Positions 52,079-61,800 of a DNA stretch of 64,000 nt are shown in pieces (position 1 is the first letter of the stretch; each line of letters begins with the position of its first letter). The stretch is from Lachnospira pectinoschiza (GTDB taxonomy: Bacteria > Bacillota > Clostridia > Lachnospirales > Lachnospiraceae): NCBI RefSeq assembly GCF_900103815.1, contig NZ_FNHZ01000007.1:99565-163564 (forward strand), read 5' to 3'. A program made the translations under genes and the position numbers. The notes beneath the pieces are model-generated. The model worked only from the letters and a program-made list of their open reading frames with translations. It ran no database searches and was not told the DNA's origin.

Positions 52079-52780
52079 GTGAAGGATATTAAAAGAGTAA
52101 TACTTAAGCTTAGCGGTGAAGCATTGGCTGCTAAGGAAGGCGGTTATAACGATGCACTTATTGAGAACATTGCAGGTCAGGTAAAGCAAGTTATCGATAA
52201 AGGAATCGATGTAGGCGTTGTTATTGGTGGTGGAAATTATTGGAGAGGACGTTCTAATAATAACATCGATAGACCAAAGGCTGATCAGATTGGTATGTTA
52301 GCTACAATCATGAATTGTATCTATGTATCAGAGATTTTTAGATCATGTGGTCTTAAAACTAATATTCTTACTCCTTTTGAATGTGGTAGTATGACAAAAC
52401 TTTTCTCTAAGGATAGAGCTAATAAGTATTTTGAGAAGGGTATGGTAGTTTTCTTTGCAGGTGGTACAGGACATCCATTCTTCTCAACAGATACAGGTAT
52501 TGCCCTTAGAGCAATTGAACTTGATGCAGATGCAATTTTACTTGCAAAGGCAATTGATGGCGTTTATGATAGTGATCCTAAGATCAATCCTAATGCTAAG
52601 AAGTATGATTCTATTTCAATTGAAGAAGTAGTTGAGAAGAAGCTTGGTGTTATTGATTTAACAGCATCAGTTATGTGTATGGAGAATAAGGTTCCTCTTA
52701 TGATTTTTGGTTTAGAGGAAGAGAATAGTATTGTTAATGCACTTACTGGTAAGTTTAACGGAACTATCGTTACAGCATAA
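52079..52780 (+). CDS. pyrH: uridylate kinase PyrH
   Basis: 233 residues. The phosphate-binding start RVILKLSGEALAA, the motif GVVIGGGNYWRGR and FFAGGTGHPFFSTDT of bacterial UMP kinases. Converts UMP to UDP as a hexamer, regulated by GTP and UTP. GTG start at 52079 with TGGAGG upstream. It is 24 bp after the bactofilin gene. Confidence 0.98.
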   Translation: MKDIKRVILKLSGEALAAKEGGYNDALIENIAGQVKQVIDKGIDVGVVIGGGNYWRGRSNNNIDRPKADQIGMLATIMNCIYVSEIFRSCGLKTNILTPFECGSMTKLFSKDRANKYFEKGMVVFFAGGTGHPFFSTDTGIALRAIELDADAILLAKAIDGVYDSDPKINPNAKKYDSISIEEVVEKKLGVIDLTASVMCMENKVPLMIFGLEEENSIVNALTGKFNGTIVTA

Positions 52781-52806
52781 AAAGATAATAAGAAAGGTAG
52801 AAGACA

Positions 52807-53358
52807 ATGAGCGATATTAAAGAATTCGAAGATAGAATGAAGAAATCAATCGATGCTTTATATGATGAATATTCAAGCATTAGAGCTGGAAGAGCTAACC
52901 CACATATTTTAGACAAGATTAGAGTTGATTACTATGGAACTCCATCACCTCTTCAGTCAGTGGCTAACATTTCAGTTCCAGAAGCTAGAATTATTCAGAT
53001 TCAACCATGGGAAGCTAGCTTAATCAAGGAGATCGAAAAGGCAATCTTGATTTCAGACTTAGGAATTACTCCTAATAACGATGGTAAGGTTATTAGATTA
53101 GTATTCCCTGAATTAACAGAGGAAAGACGTAAGGAATTAGCTAAGGATGTTAAGAAGAAGGGTGACAATGCTAAGGTTGCAATTCGTAACATCAGAAGAG
53201 ATGCTAATGACGATGTTAAAAAGCAGAATAAGGCTGGAGATATTTCAGACGATGAAGCTAAGAACTTAGAGGATGATGTTCAGAAACTTACAGATAAGTA
53301 CGTTGCTTTAATTGACAAGGCAATCGAAGATAAGTCAAAGGAAATCCTTACAGTTTAA
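52807..53358 (+). CDS. frr: ribosome recycling factor
   Basis: 183 residues. Starts with the helical domain ([20 protein letters not shown]), then domain II with [20 protein letters not shown], and returns to the conserved helices [20 protein letters not shown] and [12 protein letters not shown]. Separates ribosomal subunits after termination with EF-G. GAAAGGTAG precedes the ATG. Confidence 0.98.
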   Translation: MSDIKEFEDRMKKSIDALYDEYSSIRAGRANPHILDKIRVDYYGTPSPLQSVANISVPEARIIQIQPWEASLIKEIEKAILISDLGITPNNDGKVIRLVFPELTEERRKELAKDVKKKGDNAKVAIRNIRRDANDDVKKQNKAGDISDDEAKNLEDDVQKLTDKYVALIDKAIEDKSKEILTV

Positions 53359-53382
53359 TTACTAGCTAAACTAAAAGTCTAG

Positions 53383-53427
53383 GCTCCATTAAGCAGACTG
53401 AAGTAGGTGTGCTTAATGGGGCTTTTT
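53383..53427 (+). terminator. terminator after frr
   Basis: GCTCCATTAAGCA (53383-53395) pairs with TGCTTAATGGGGC (53410-53422), one G-U, 14-nt loop, then five Ts. It ends the rpsB-frr group. Confidence 0.85.
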
Positions 53428-53428
53428 A

Positions 53429-53437
53429 TGTTATAAT
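53429..53437 (+). promoter_or_regulatory. extended -10 promoter for uppS block
   Basis: TGTTATAAT (TATAAT 53432-53437) starts two bases after the terminator T-tract of frr. No clear -35 is seen because that position is occupied by the right terminator arm. It would drive uppS-cdsA-dxr-rseP. Confidence 0.55.
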
Positions 53438-53507
53438 ACAGGTGGTTTTTAAAGACCAATTTTATACAATTATTATTAGATAAATTAGAATTTATTGGAG
53501 AAGAAGA

Positions 53508-54242
53508 ATGGACTATTATAACGAAGAATTAGATTTGAAAATTCCTGCACATGTGGCAGTTATTCTAGATGGTAACGGTAGATGGGCTAAGGCAAAGCAT
53601 ATGCCAAGAACCTATGGACACCTACAGGGTAGTAAGGTAGTTGAGAAGATGCTCTATACTGTAGATGAACTTGGCGTTAAGTATTTTACAGTATATGCCT
53701 TTTCTACTGAGAATTGGAAACGTTCTGATGAAGAAGTAGGAACACTTATGAATATCCTAAGAACTTATCTTAAGGACTGTGTAAAGAAGTCTATGAAGAA
53801 CAATGTTCGTTGTAGAGTTATTGGTAGAAGAGATGAGTTATCTGATGATATTAATGAAGCTATTGACAACTTAGAGGAGCAGACAAAGGATAATACAGGT
53901 CTTACATTTACAATCGCAATTAATTATGGTGGCCGTGATGAAATTACTAGAGCTGTTAGAAAGCTTGCAGATAAGGTAAAGTTAGGAGAGTTAAAGCCTG
54001 AAGATATAACAGAAGATATGATTTCTGCTAATTTAGACACTAATTATATGCCAGACCCAGATTTACTTATTAGAACATCTGGCGAGCAAAGACTATCTAA
54101 TTACCTACCTTGGCAGTTAGCTTATACAGAGTTTTATTTCACAGATTGCTATTGGCCAGATTTCAACAAGGACGAATTGGTTAAGGCCTTTATAAAATAT
54201 AATAAACGCGAAAGAAGATTTGGCGGTGTTAAGGAGGACTAG
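53508..54242 (+). CDS. uppS: undecaprenyl diphosphate synthase (cis-prenyltransferase)
   Basis: 244 residues. Catalytic Asp21 in VAVILDGNGRWAKAK, RTYGHLQGSK and YAFSTENWKR; the C-terminal block PDPDLLIRTSGEQRLSNYLP is also conserved. Makes the C55 lipid carrier for peptidoglycan. TTGGAGAA precedes the ATG. It overlaps nothing and starts 81 bp after the frr terminator. Confidence 0.98.
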   Translation: MDYYNEELDLKIPAHVAVILDGNGRWAKAKHMPRTYGHLQGSKVVEKMLYTVDELGVKYFTVYAFSTENWKRSDEEVGTLMNILRTYLKDCVKKSMKNNVRCRVIGRRDELSDDINEAIDNLEEQTKDNTGLTFTIAINYGGRDEITRAVRKLADKVKLGELKPEDITEDMISANLDTNYMPDPDLLIRTSGEQRLSNYLPWQLAYTEFYFTDCYWPDFNKDELVKAFIKYNKRERRFGGVKED

Positions 54243-54244
54243 TT

Positions 54245-55054
54245 GTGAAAACTAGAATTATTAGTGGTATTTTCTTGGTTATAATATTAGCTCTTACAGG
54301 AGGCTTTGGTGGTTGGCTATTATTTGGCGCCTGCCTATGTATTTCCCTAATTGGAATGTATGAGTTAAACAGAGTTAAAAACCTTGAGAGAACAGGAATA
54401 GCTATTATTAGCTATATTTCAGCAATAGCTTATTATGCTTTACTTTTACTAGATCCAACAAAGTATAATATGATTGTTGTTATTATTTCCTTTTTAGTAT
54501 TAATGAGCTTTTATGTATTTAGATTTCCTAAGCATAAGGCAGAAGACATTATGTGGACATTTTTCTCACTTATTTATGTAGCTGTAATGATTTCTTACAT
54601 CTATCTTGTAAGAGATATGGATAATGGAATTTACCTTGTTTGGTTAATCTTTGTAGCTTCATGGGGTAATGACACATTTGCCTACTTTACAGGTGTATTT
54701 CTTGGAAAGCATAAGATGGCACCTGTACTTTCACCTAAGAAGTCTATTGAGGGCGCAATTGGTGGAGTTTTAGGGGCTTGCTTACTTGGCGCAATTTATG
54801 GCTTTGTAATAAGTGAAGTTTCAGCAGATGTATCATCAGTGGCTATTATTGTTTATGCTGCAGCATCCTTAGTTGGTGCCCTAATCTCTATTATTGGTGA
54901 TTTAGCAGCTTCAGCAATTAAGAGAAATTATGATGTTAAGGATTATGGCAACTTAATCCCAGGACATGGCGGAATCCTAGATAGATTTGATAGCGTAATT
55001 TTTACAGCACCAGTAGTTTACTGGATTATCTACCTAGTTTCAGGTATGTTCTAA
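54245..55054 (+). CDS. cdsA: phosphatidate cytidylyltransferase CdsA
   Basis: 269 residues, about eight membrane helices. The C-terminal CDP-alcohol signature SIIGDLAASAIKRNYDVKD, with NLIPGHGGILDRFDS, is complete; SPKKSIEGAIGG precedes it. Makes CDP-diacylglycerol for phospholipids. GTG start at 54245, two bases after the uppS stop, with TTAAGGAGG at the end of uppS as RBS. Confidence 0.97.
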   Translation: MKTRIISGIFLVIILALTGGFGGWLLFGACLCISLIGMYELNRVKNLERTGIAIISYISAIAYYALLLLDPTKYNMIVVIISFLVLMSFYVFRFPKHKAEDIMWTFFSLIYVAVMISYIYLVRDMDNGIYLVWLIFVASWGNDTFAYFTGVFLGKHKMAPVLSPKKSIEGAIGGVLGACLLGAIYGFVISEVSADVSSVAIIVYAAASLVGALISIIGDLAASAIKRNYDVKDYGNLIPGHGGILDRFDSVIFTAPVVYWIIYLVSGMF

Positions 55055-55058
55055 ATTA

Positions 55059-55084
55059 TAAGACCCTTTAGTCTTAAATTTTTG
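55059..55084 (+). terminator. weak hairpin after cdsA
   Basis: TAAGAC (55059-55064) pairs with GTCTTA (55071-55076), then AAATTTTTG. With only 6 bp it is a weak terminator at best and transcription probably continues into dxr. Confidence 0.35.
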
Positions 55085-55108
55085 TAACTATTAATTGGAG
55101 GCAGTTTT

Positions 55109-56260
55109 ATGAAAAATGTATCAATCTTGGGATCAACAGGTTCCATCGGAACACAGACACTTGATGTTTGTAGAAATTATAAGGATGATCTTAATGTTGT
55201 TGCATTAGCATGTGGAACAAGAATTAATGATTTAGCTAAGCAGATTGAGGAGTTTAAGCCTGAACTTGCCTGTGTGGCAACTAAGGAATTAGCAGAAGAA
55301 TTAGCTAAATTAGTAGATAATAAGAATTTAAAAATCGTTTATGGCATGGAAGGTTTAATTGAAGCAGCTACAATTTCAAGCGCTGATATTGTCCTTACAG
55401 CAGTTGTGGGCATGATGGGTATTAAGCCAACAATTGAGGCCATTAATGCAGGCAAGGATATTGCCCTTGCTAATAAAGAGACTTTAGTTTGCGCAGGCCA
55501 TATTATTATGAAGCTTGCAAAGGAGAAGAATGTAGCTATTTTACCAGTAGATAGCGAACATTCAGCAATTTTCCAATCCTTAAATGGAGAGAAGAAGTCT
55601 CAGCTTAGAAAGATTTTACTAACAGCTAGTGGTGGCCCATTTAGAGGTAAGGATAGAGCCTTCCTTGAAAATGTAAAGCTTGAGGACGCACTAAAGCACC
55701 CTAACTGGTCCATGGGTAGAAAGATCACAATCGACTCATCCACTATGGTTAATAAGGGCTTAGAGGTAATTGAGGCTAAGTGGTTATTTGGAGTAGATGC
55801 AACAGACGTGCAGGTGGTAGTTCAGCCACAAAGCGTTATTCATTCAATGGTAGAATTTGAAGATGGCGGTGTTATGGCCCAGCTTGGAACACCAGATATG
55901 CGTCTTCCAATTCAGTATGCCCTTTTCTATCCAGATAGAAAGCCTATAGCTAATTCGGAATTTCTTGATTTTTATAAATTAGGACAGATTAGCTTTGAAA
56001 AGCCTGATATGGATACTTTTGTAGGCCTTAAGATGGCTTATGAGGCCGCAGCTAAGGGAGGCAATATTCCAACAGCTCTTAATGCAGCTAACGAATATGC
56101 AGTAGCCCTCTTCTTAGATAGAAAGATTAAGTATTTACAGATATATGATATGATTAGATTTGCAATGGATAATGTCAGATTTATTGACAATCCAACAGTA
56201 GAGGAAATTTTAGAAACAGAGCAGGAAGTGTATAAGCTATTAAAGGAAAACTTTAATTAA
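55109..56260 (+). CDS. dxr: 1-deoxy-D-xylulose 5-phosphate reductoisomerase
   Basis: 383 residues. NADPH-binding SILGSTGSIGTQTLDV at the N-terminus, LANKETLVCAG, PVDSEHSAIFQSLNG (metal-binding Asp and Glu) and ASGGPFRG. Second step of the MEP isoprenoid pathway; ispG follows two genes later. TTGGAGG precedes the ATG. Confidence 0.98.
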   Translation: MKNVSILGSTGSIGTQTLDVCRNYKDDLNVVALACGTRINDLAKQIEEFKPELACVATKELAEELAKLVDNKNLKIVYGMEGLIEAATISSADIVLTAVVGMMGIKPTIEAINAGKDIALANKETLVCAGHIIMKLAKEKNVAILPVDSEHSAIFQSLNGEKKSQLRKILLTASGGPFRGKDRAFLENVKLEDALKHPNWSMGRKITIDSSTMVNKGLEVIEAKWLFGVDATDVQVVVQPQSVIHSMVEFEDGGVMAQLGTPDMRLPIQYALFYPDRKPIANSEFLDFYKLGQISFEKPDMDTFVGLKMAYEAAAKGGNIPTALNAANEYAVALFLDRKIKYLQIYDMIRFAMDNVRFIDNPTVEEILETEQEVYKLLKENFN

Positions 56261-56307
56261 GCTCAAACTAGCTTTAAAGCTTAAGCATATAATTTGGGAG
56301 GATTACA

Positions 56308-57684
56308 ATGATTTTAAATGTCATTTTGGCAATCTTAGTTTTAAGTATAATTATTATTGTTCATGAATTTGGACATTTTATAATTGCAAAGGCAAATGGA
56401 GTACACGTACTTGAATTTGCAGTAGGCATGGGACCTAAGTTTTTAACAATCAAGAAGGGTGAAACTAAGTATAGTTTCTCACTTTTCCTTTTTGGCGGAT
56501 ATTGTATGATGCTTGGGGACGAATACATGGAAATGGCTGTCACAGATAGCCTTGATGCCGATGAAGATGATGAAGATTTTGAAGATAAGAAGGAAGCCGC
56601 AAAGAAAGAATTCGCAAAGAAATATGATGAATCAAGATCATATGACAATAAGTCTGTTTGGGCTAGAATTGCAATCACTCTTGCAGGCCCAGTCTTTAAC
56701 TTCTTTTTAGCCCTTGTTTGCTCAATTATTATTATTGGTAATATTGGCTATGACCCTGCAACTATTGACTATGTTGCCGATAATTCAGTAGCATCTACTG
56801 CAGGTCTAGAAGAAGGAGATTTAATTCTTGCAATCAATAACGATAAAATCAACTTTGCAAGAGAGTATAACTTCTTTATTAATTATCATGCAGATGAAAC
56901 ATTTACCATAACTTATTTAAGAGATGGTCAAAAGTATAAGACAACAATCACACCTGAATATCAGGTTACAAGTAAGTACCTTCTAGGTCTTATGATTAGT
57001 GAAAATTGTGGCATAAGCTCCGTTAGTGAAGATTCTGCCGCAAGTGAGGCTGGCTTTAAAGATGGTGATGTAATTAAGAGTGTAAATGGTAATGAAGTTT
57101 CCACAAACACTGAAATAACAGATTATATCACTTCGTCAAATGGTGAGGAAATGACTTTTGTGGTTTCTCGTAATGGAGAAGATGTAACACTAGTTGCAAC
57201 TCCTAGATTAAGTGAGTCAGAAGGCTATGTTACAGGTTTTAGCTGTTATGGCCAAAGAGTAAAGCTATCACCAATTCAGTCGGTTAAGTATGCCTTCCTA
57301 GAAGTAGGTTATGATATAGGCACAGTTGTTGATAGTCTTGGCATGTTATTTACAGGAAAATTATCAGTAAATAACCTTTCAGGTCCTGTGGGAACTGTAA
57401 GTGCCATGAGCGAAATTGTAGAAGAAAGTAAGTCTGATGGAGCATTTTATGTGTTCTTAAACTTAATTAACTTATGTGGACTTATTTCAGCAAACCTTGG
57501 AGTAATGAATCTTTTACCAATTCCAGGTCTTGATGGTGGTAAGTTGATTTTCTTGCTAATTGAAGCGGTTAGAGGTAAGCCAATAGATAAGAAGTATGCC
57601 GGTATTGTAACAATTATTGGCGTAATCTTCTTAGTAATTTTAATGGCTTATGTTTTATTCCACGATATTTATTCTTTATTCTAA
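56308..57684 (+). CDS. rseP: site-2 intramembrane metalloprotease RseP/RasP
   Basis: 458 residues. HEFGHF zinc-binding motif (HExxH type) in the first membrane helix, two PDZ-like domains (about 150-215 and 225-300; SVASTAGLEEGDLILAI and SAASEAGFKDGDVIKSV), and the second active-site motif NLLPIPGLDGGKL (LDG). An acidic/Lys-rich insertion near residues 75-110 (ADEDDEDFEDKKEAAKKEF) lies in the cytosolic loop. Cleaves anti-sigma factors or signal-peptide remnants in the membrane. GGGAGG precedes the ATG. Confidence 0.97.
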   Translation: MILNVILAILVLSIIIIVHEFGHFIIAKANGVHVLEFAVGMGPKFLTIKKGETKYSFSLFLFGGYCMMLGDEYMEMAVTDSLDADEDDEDFEDKKEAAKKEFAKKYDESRSYDNKSVWARIAITLAGPVFNFFLALVCSIIIIGNIGYDPATIDYVADNSVASTAGLEEGDLILAINNDKINFAREYNFFINYHADETFTITYLRDGQKYKTTITPEYQVTSKYLLGLMISENCGISSVSEDSAASEAGFKDGDVIKSVNGNEVSTNTEITDYITSSNGEEMTFVVSRNGEDVTLVATPRLSESEGYVTGFSCYGQRVKLSPIQSVKYAFLEVGYDIGTVVDSLGMLFTGKLSVNNLSGPVGTVSAMSEIVEESKSDGAFYVFLNLINLCGLISANLGVMNLLPIPGLDGGKLIFLLIEAVRGKPIDKKYAGIVTIIGVIFLVILMAYVLFHDIYSLF

Positions 57685-57827
57685 TTTAATTATTCCCTTA
57701 AAGCCGCATTTTATCTGGCTTTATTAGGAAAATGTAATTAGTTATGAAGGCTTTCTACTTTACAAAAAAATTTAAAAGGCATATAAAGTATAATGAAATA
57801 AAAATTGTTTTTTGAATGGAGTTTAAT
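57685..57827 (+). promoter_or_regulatory. gap between rseP and ispG: weak terminator and possible promoter
   Basis: AAAGCC (about 57699) pairs with GGCTTT (about 57717) with a short T-rich end, a weak terminator. TATAAT at 57789-57794 is a good -10 without a convincing -35. No other feature is seen. Confidence 0.35.
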
Positions 57828-58883
57828 ATGTATAGAGATAATACTAAAGTTGTAAAAATTGGTAATAAGGTCATTGGTGGCGGAAATCCTATTATGATTC
57901 AGTCCATGACTAATACTCATACAGAGGATGTTGTAAAAACAGTTGCTCAGATTAAAGCATTAGAAAAAGCTGGTTGTGACATCATTCGTGCCACTGTTCC
58001 AACTCACGAGGCAGCCCTTGCCTTTAAAGAAATCAAAAAGCAAATTAACATCCCATTAGTTGCAGATATTCATTTTGATTATAGACTTGCAATTGAAGCT
58101 ATGGAAAATGGAGCTGATAAGATTAGAATTAACCCTGGTAACATCGGCGGTAAGGATAAGATTAAGGCTGTAGTTGACGTAGCAAAGGAAAGAAATATTC
58201 CTATTAGAGTTGGTGTAAATTCAGGTTCTCTTGAGAAAGATATCCTTGAAAAATACCACGGCGTAACAGCTGAAGGTATTGTAGAATCAGCCCTTGATAA
58301 GGTAAAGATAATTGAAGACTTAGGCTATGATAATTTAGTTGTAAGTATTAAATCATCAGATGTATTAATGAGCGTTAAGACTCATGAATTAATTTCAAAG
58401 GAATGTAATCATCCACTTCACGTAGGTATCACAGAGGCTGGTACTGCATTTTCAGGAACAATTAAGTCTTCAATCGGACTTGGACTTATCCTAAATCAGG
58501 GAATTGGTGATACAATCAGAGTTTCTCTAACTGATGATCCTGTTAAGGAAGTTTTAACAGCTAAGCAGATTCTAAGAACGCTCGGACTAAGAAAGGGCGG
58601 AATCGAAGTTGTATCATGTCCTACATGCGGTAGAACACAGATTGACTTAATTAATCTTGCAAAGCGCGTAGAGGAAGAAGTAAGCAATTACGACCTAGAC
58701 CTTAAACTTGCAGTTATGGGTTGCGTTGTAAATGGACCTGGTGAAGCTAAGGAAGCAGATCTTGGTATTGCTGGCGGTAAGGGCGTTGGCGTTTTAATTA
58801 AACATGGGGAAATTGTAAAGAAGGTTCCTGAAGAACAGCTATTTGATGTTCTAAAGGAAGAACTAGATAATTGGGAGAAATAA
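57828..58883 (+). CDS. ispG: 4-hydroxy-3-methylbut-2-enyl diphosphate synthase IspG
   Basis: 351 residues. TIM-barrel part with GGNPIMIQSMTNTHTEDV and DIHFDYRLA, then the [4Fe-4S] part with Cys in CPTCGRTQ (about 264, 267), MGCVVNGPGEA (Cys near 299 and the Glu ligand that follows). Next-to-last step of the MEP pathway. The start is ATG 57828, with GGAG 6 nt upstream; the in-frame ATG at 57816 overlaps that RBS. It is 1 bp from polC. Confidence 0.97.
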   Translation: MYRDNTKVVKIGNKVIGGGNPIMIQSMTNTHTEDVVKTVAQIKALEKAGCDIIRATVPTHEAALAFKEIKKQINIPLVADIHFDYRLAIEAMENGADKIRINPGNIGGKDKIKAVVDVAKERNIPIRVGVNSGSLEKDILEKYHGVTAEGIVESALDKVKIIEDLGYDNLVVSIKSSDVLMSVKTHELISKECNHPLHVGITEAGTAFSGTIKSSIGLGLILNQGIGDTIRVSLTDDPVKEVLTAKQILRTLGLRKGGIEVVSCPTCGRTQIDLINLAKRVEEEVSNYDLDLKLAVMGCVVNGPGEAKEADLGIAGGKGVGVLIKHGEIVKKVPEEQLFDVLKEELDNWEK

Positions 58884-58884
58884 T

Positions 58885-61800
58885 ATGTATAACTTTTTTG
58901 ATGTTTTCAAGACACTAAGATTACCAGACAACTTAAGAGCGTACTTTGAAGATGTAGAGGTAATTAAGGTTACTAAGACATCAACTAATTCTCTTGCTAG
59001 AATTTATATAAGTTCTAGCAGGATTATTGAAAAAGAAGTTGTTTATAAAGTGGAATCTGCCTTAAAAAGGCAGGTTTTTCGCATCCAGAACATGGATGTA
59101 AGAATTATCGAAAGATATAAGCTATCCAAAAATTATAATCCACAGAATATTATGGATATTTACTATGACAGTATTTTATTTGAATTAGAGAAATACTGGA
59201 CGCTAGAGTATAACATTTTAAAAAATTCCAAGTGGGAATTTAGAGCTAGCGATAATCTAGCCCTTTATATTGAAGATAGTTTCCTATCAAGAGCTCATGG
59301 CGAAGATCTAGTGGATTATTTTAAGCAAATATTCTTAAACCGTTTCGGCTTTGAAATTGATGTAGAATACGAATTCGTTGAGTCTAAGTCTTCATTTGAA
59401 GAAGAGAAGGCCTATAAGGTTAGACGAAGAGTTGAGGAAATTCAAAATAATATCAAGGAAGTTGACGAAGAGGTTAAGGCTGCTAAAAAGCTTAAGGAAG
59501 AAAAGGAAGCTAAGCAGAAAGCCTACTTAGAAAAGATGAATGCAAGAGAAAGGGGAGGAAGCAGAAACTCTCTTAATTTTGCGCGCCAAAAAGCCAACGA
59601 CGATGTGCTTTGGGGTAGAGATTTCTTTGATGATCCAATTGAGATAAAAACTATCGATTCAGCCATTGGCGAATGCGCCATCTCAGGTATGATAAGATCC
59701 ATTGATCTTAGAGAAATCAGAAACGAGAGAACTATTGTAAGCTTTGTAATGACAGATTTTACAGATTCTATCGTTGTAAAGATTTTTAGTAAAAATGAAA
59801 TGCTTCCGGAACTTTTAGACGTAGTTAAAGAGAAGAATTTTATTAAGTTAAAGGGTATTGCCCAGCTTGATAAATACGACGGTGAAATAACTATTTCTAA
59901 CGTTTCTGGTATTAGAAGAGCTAATGATACAAGAGTAGTGCGCTCAGATGACGCCCTTTATAAAAGAGTTGAGCTTCACTGCCATACTAAGATGAGTGAT
60001 ATGGATGGTGTTTCCTATGTGCAGGATATTATTGATCAGGCCTATAAGTGGGGACATAGAAGTATTGCCATTACAGATCACGGTGTAGCCCAGGCCTTCC
60101 CTGATGCCTTCCATAAGGTGCAAGCACTAGAAAAGAGTGCTAAAAAGGCCGGTAAGGACTTTGATTTTAAGGTAATTTATGGAGTTGAATGTTATTTAGT
60201 TGATGATACAGTAAAGATTGTAACGGACTCAAAAAGCCAGTCCTTAAGAGATAGCTTCGTTGTATTTGATATTGAAACAACAGGTTTTTCAGCCATTGAA
60301 GATAAGATTATAGAAATTGGTGCTGTAAAAGTTGAAAATGGAGAAATCACAGATAGATTCTCTACTTTCATCAACCCTCAGATTCCAATTCCTTTTAGAA
60401 TTGAGAATTTAACTCATATTAATGACCAAATGGTAATGGATGCTCCAACTATAGATGTTGCCCTTCCGAAATTCTTAGAGTTTTGCAAGGGAAGCGCAGT
60501 AGTTGCCCATAATGCCATGTTTGATACAAGTTTTATAGGCCATAAGGCTGAAGATTTAGGACTAGAGGTGGACTTTACAATTATTGATACAGTGCCACTT
60601 GCACAGTTCCTTATGCCAAATCTTCACAACTATAAGCTTGATACACTTACAAAGCATTTAGCAGTTGTACTAGATAGCCACCATAGAGCGGTTGATGATG
60701 CAGCAGCTACAGCAGATATATTTGTAAAATTTATAAAGATGCTTGAAGAAAGAGATATATTTACTCTAGACCAGTTAAATGAAAAAGCTAAGATGACAGA
60801 TGATATTATTAGAAAATTACACCAGTATCACTGTATTATTCTTGCTTCTAATGAACTTGGAAGAATAAATCTATATAGACTTATTTCAGCATCGCATCTA
60901 CAGTATTTTAGCCGTTTCCCAAAGATGCCAAAGAGCCTTATTAATAAATATCGTGAAGGCTTAATTATTGGTTCAGCCTGTGAGGCAGGTGAGCTTTTTA
61001 GAGCTTTGGTAAATGGTCGTTCAAATGCAGAAATAGCAAGAATTGTAAGCTTTTATGACTATCTTGAAATTCAGCCAATTGGCAATAATGCCTTTATGAT
61101 TGAAAAGGAAGATTACTATGTGAAGTCAGAAGAAGACTTACGTGATTTAAATAGAAAGATAGTAGCTCTTGGCGAAAAATTTAAAAAGCCAGTAGTAGCT
61201 ACCTGTGATGTACATTTTCTTAATCCAGAAGATGAAGTCTATAGACGAATTCTTATGGCGGGTAAGGGCTTTGATGATGCAGATAATCAGGCACCTCTAT
61301 ACCTTCATACCACTGAGGAAATGTTACATGAGTTCGATTATTTAGGAGAAGAGAAGGCCTTTGAAGTGGTTGTAACTAATCCTAATAAAATTTCAGATAT
61401 GTGCGAGAAAATCGAGCCAGTTAGACCGGATAAGAGACCGCCTGTCATTGAAAATTCAGATGAAATGCTAAGGAAAATTTGTTATGACAGAGCTCATGAA
61501 CTATATGGCCCAGAACTACCAGAAATCGTATCAGAAAGACTAGAAAGAGAGCTAAATTCTATTATTTCCAATGGATATTCCGTAATGTATATCATTGCCC
61601 AGAAGCTAGTTTGGAAGTCTAATGATGATGGTTACTTAGTAGGTTCAAGAGGTTCTGTAGGTTCCTCTTTTGCAGCTACAATGGCCGGTATCACTGAGGT
61701 TAATCCCCTTAGCCCTCACTATCTTTGTCCTGAGTGTTATTATGTGGACTTTGATTCAGAGGACGTTAAGGCCTTTGCCGGTGGTGCTGGTTGTGATATG

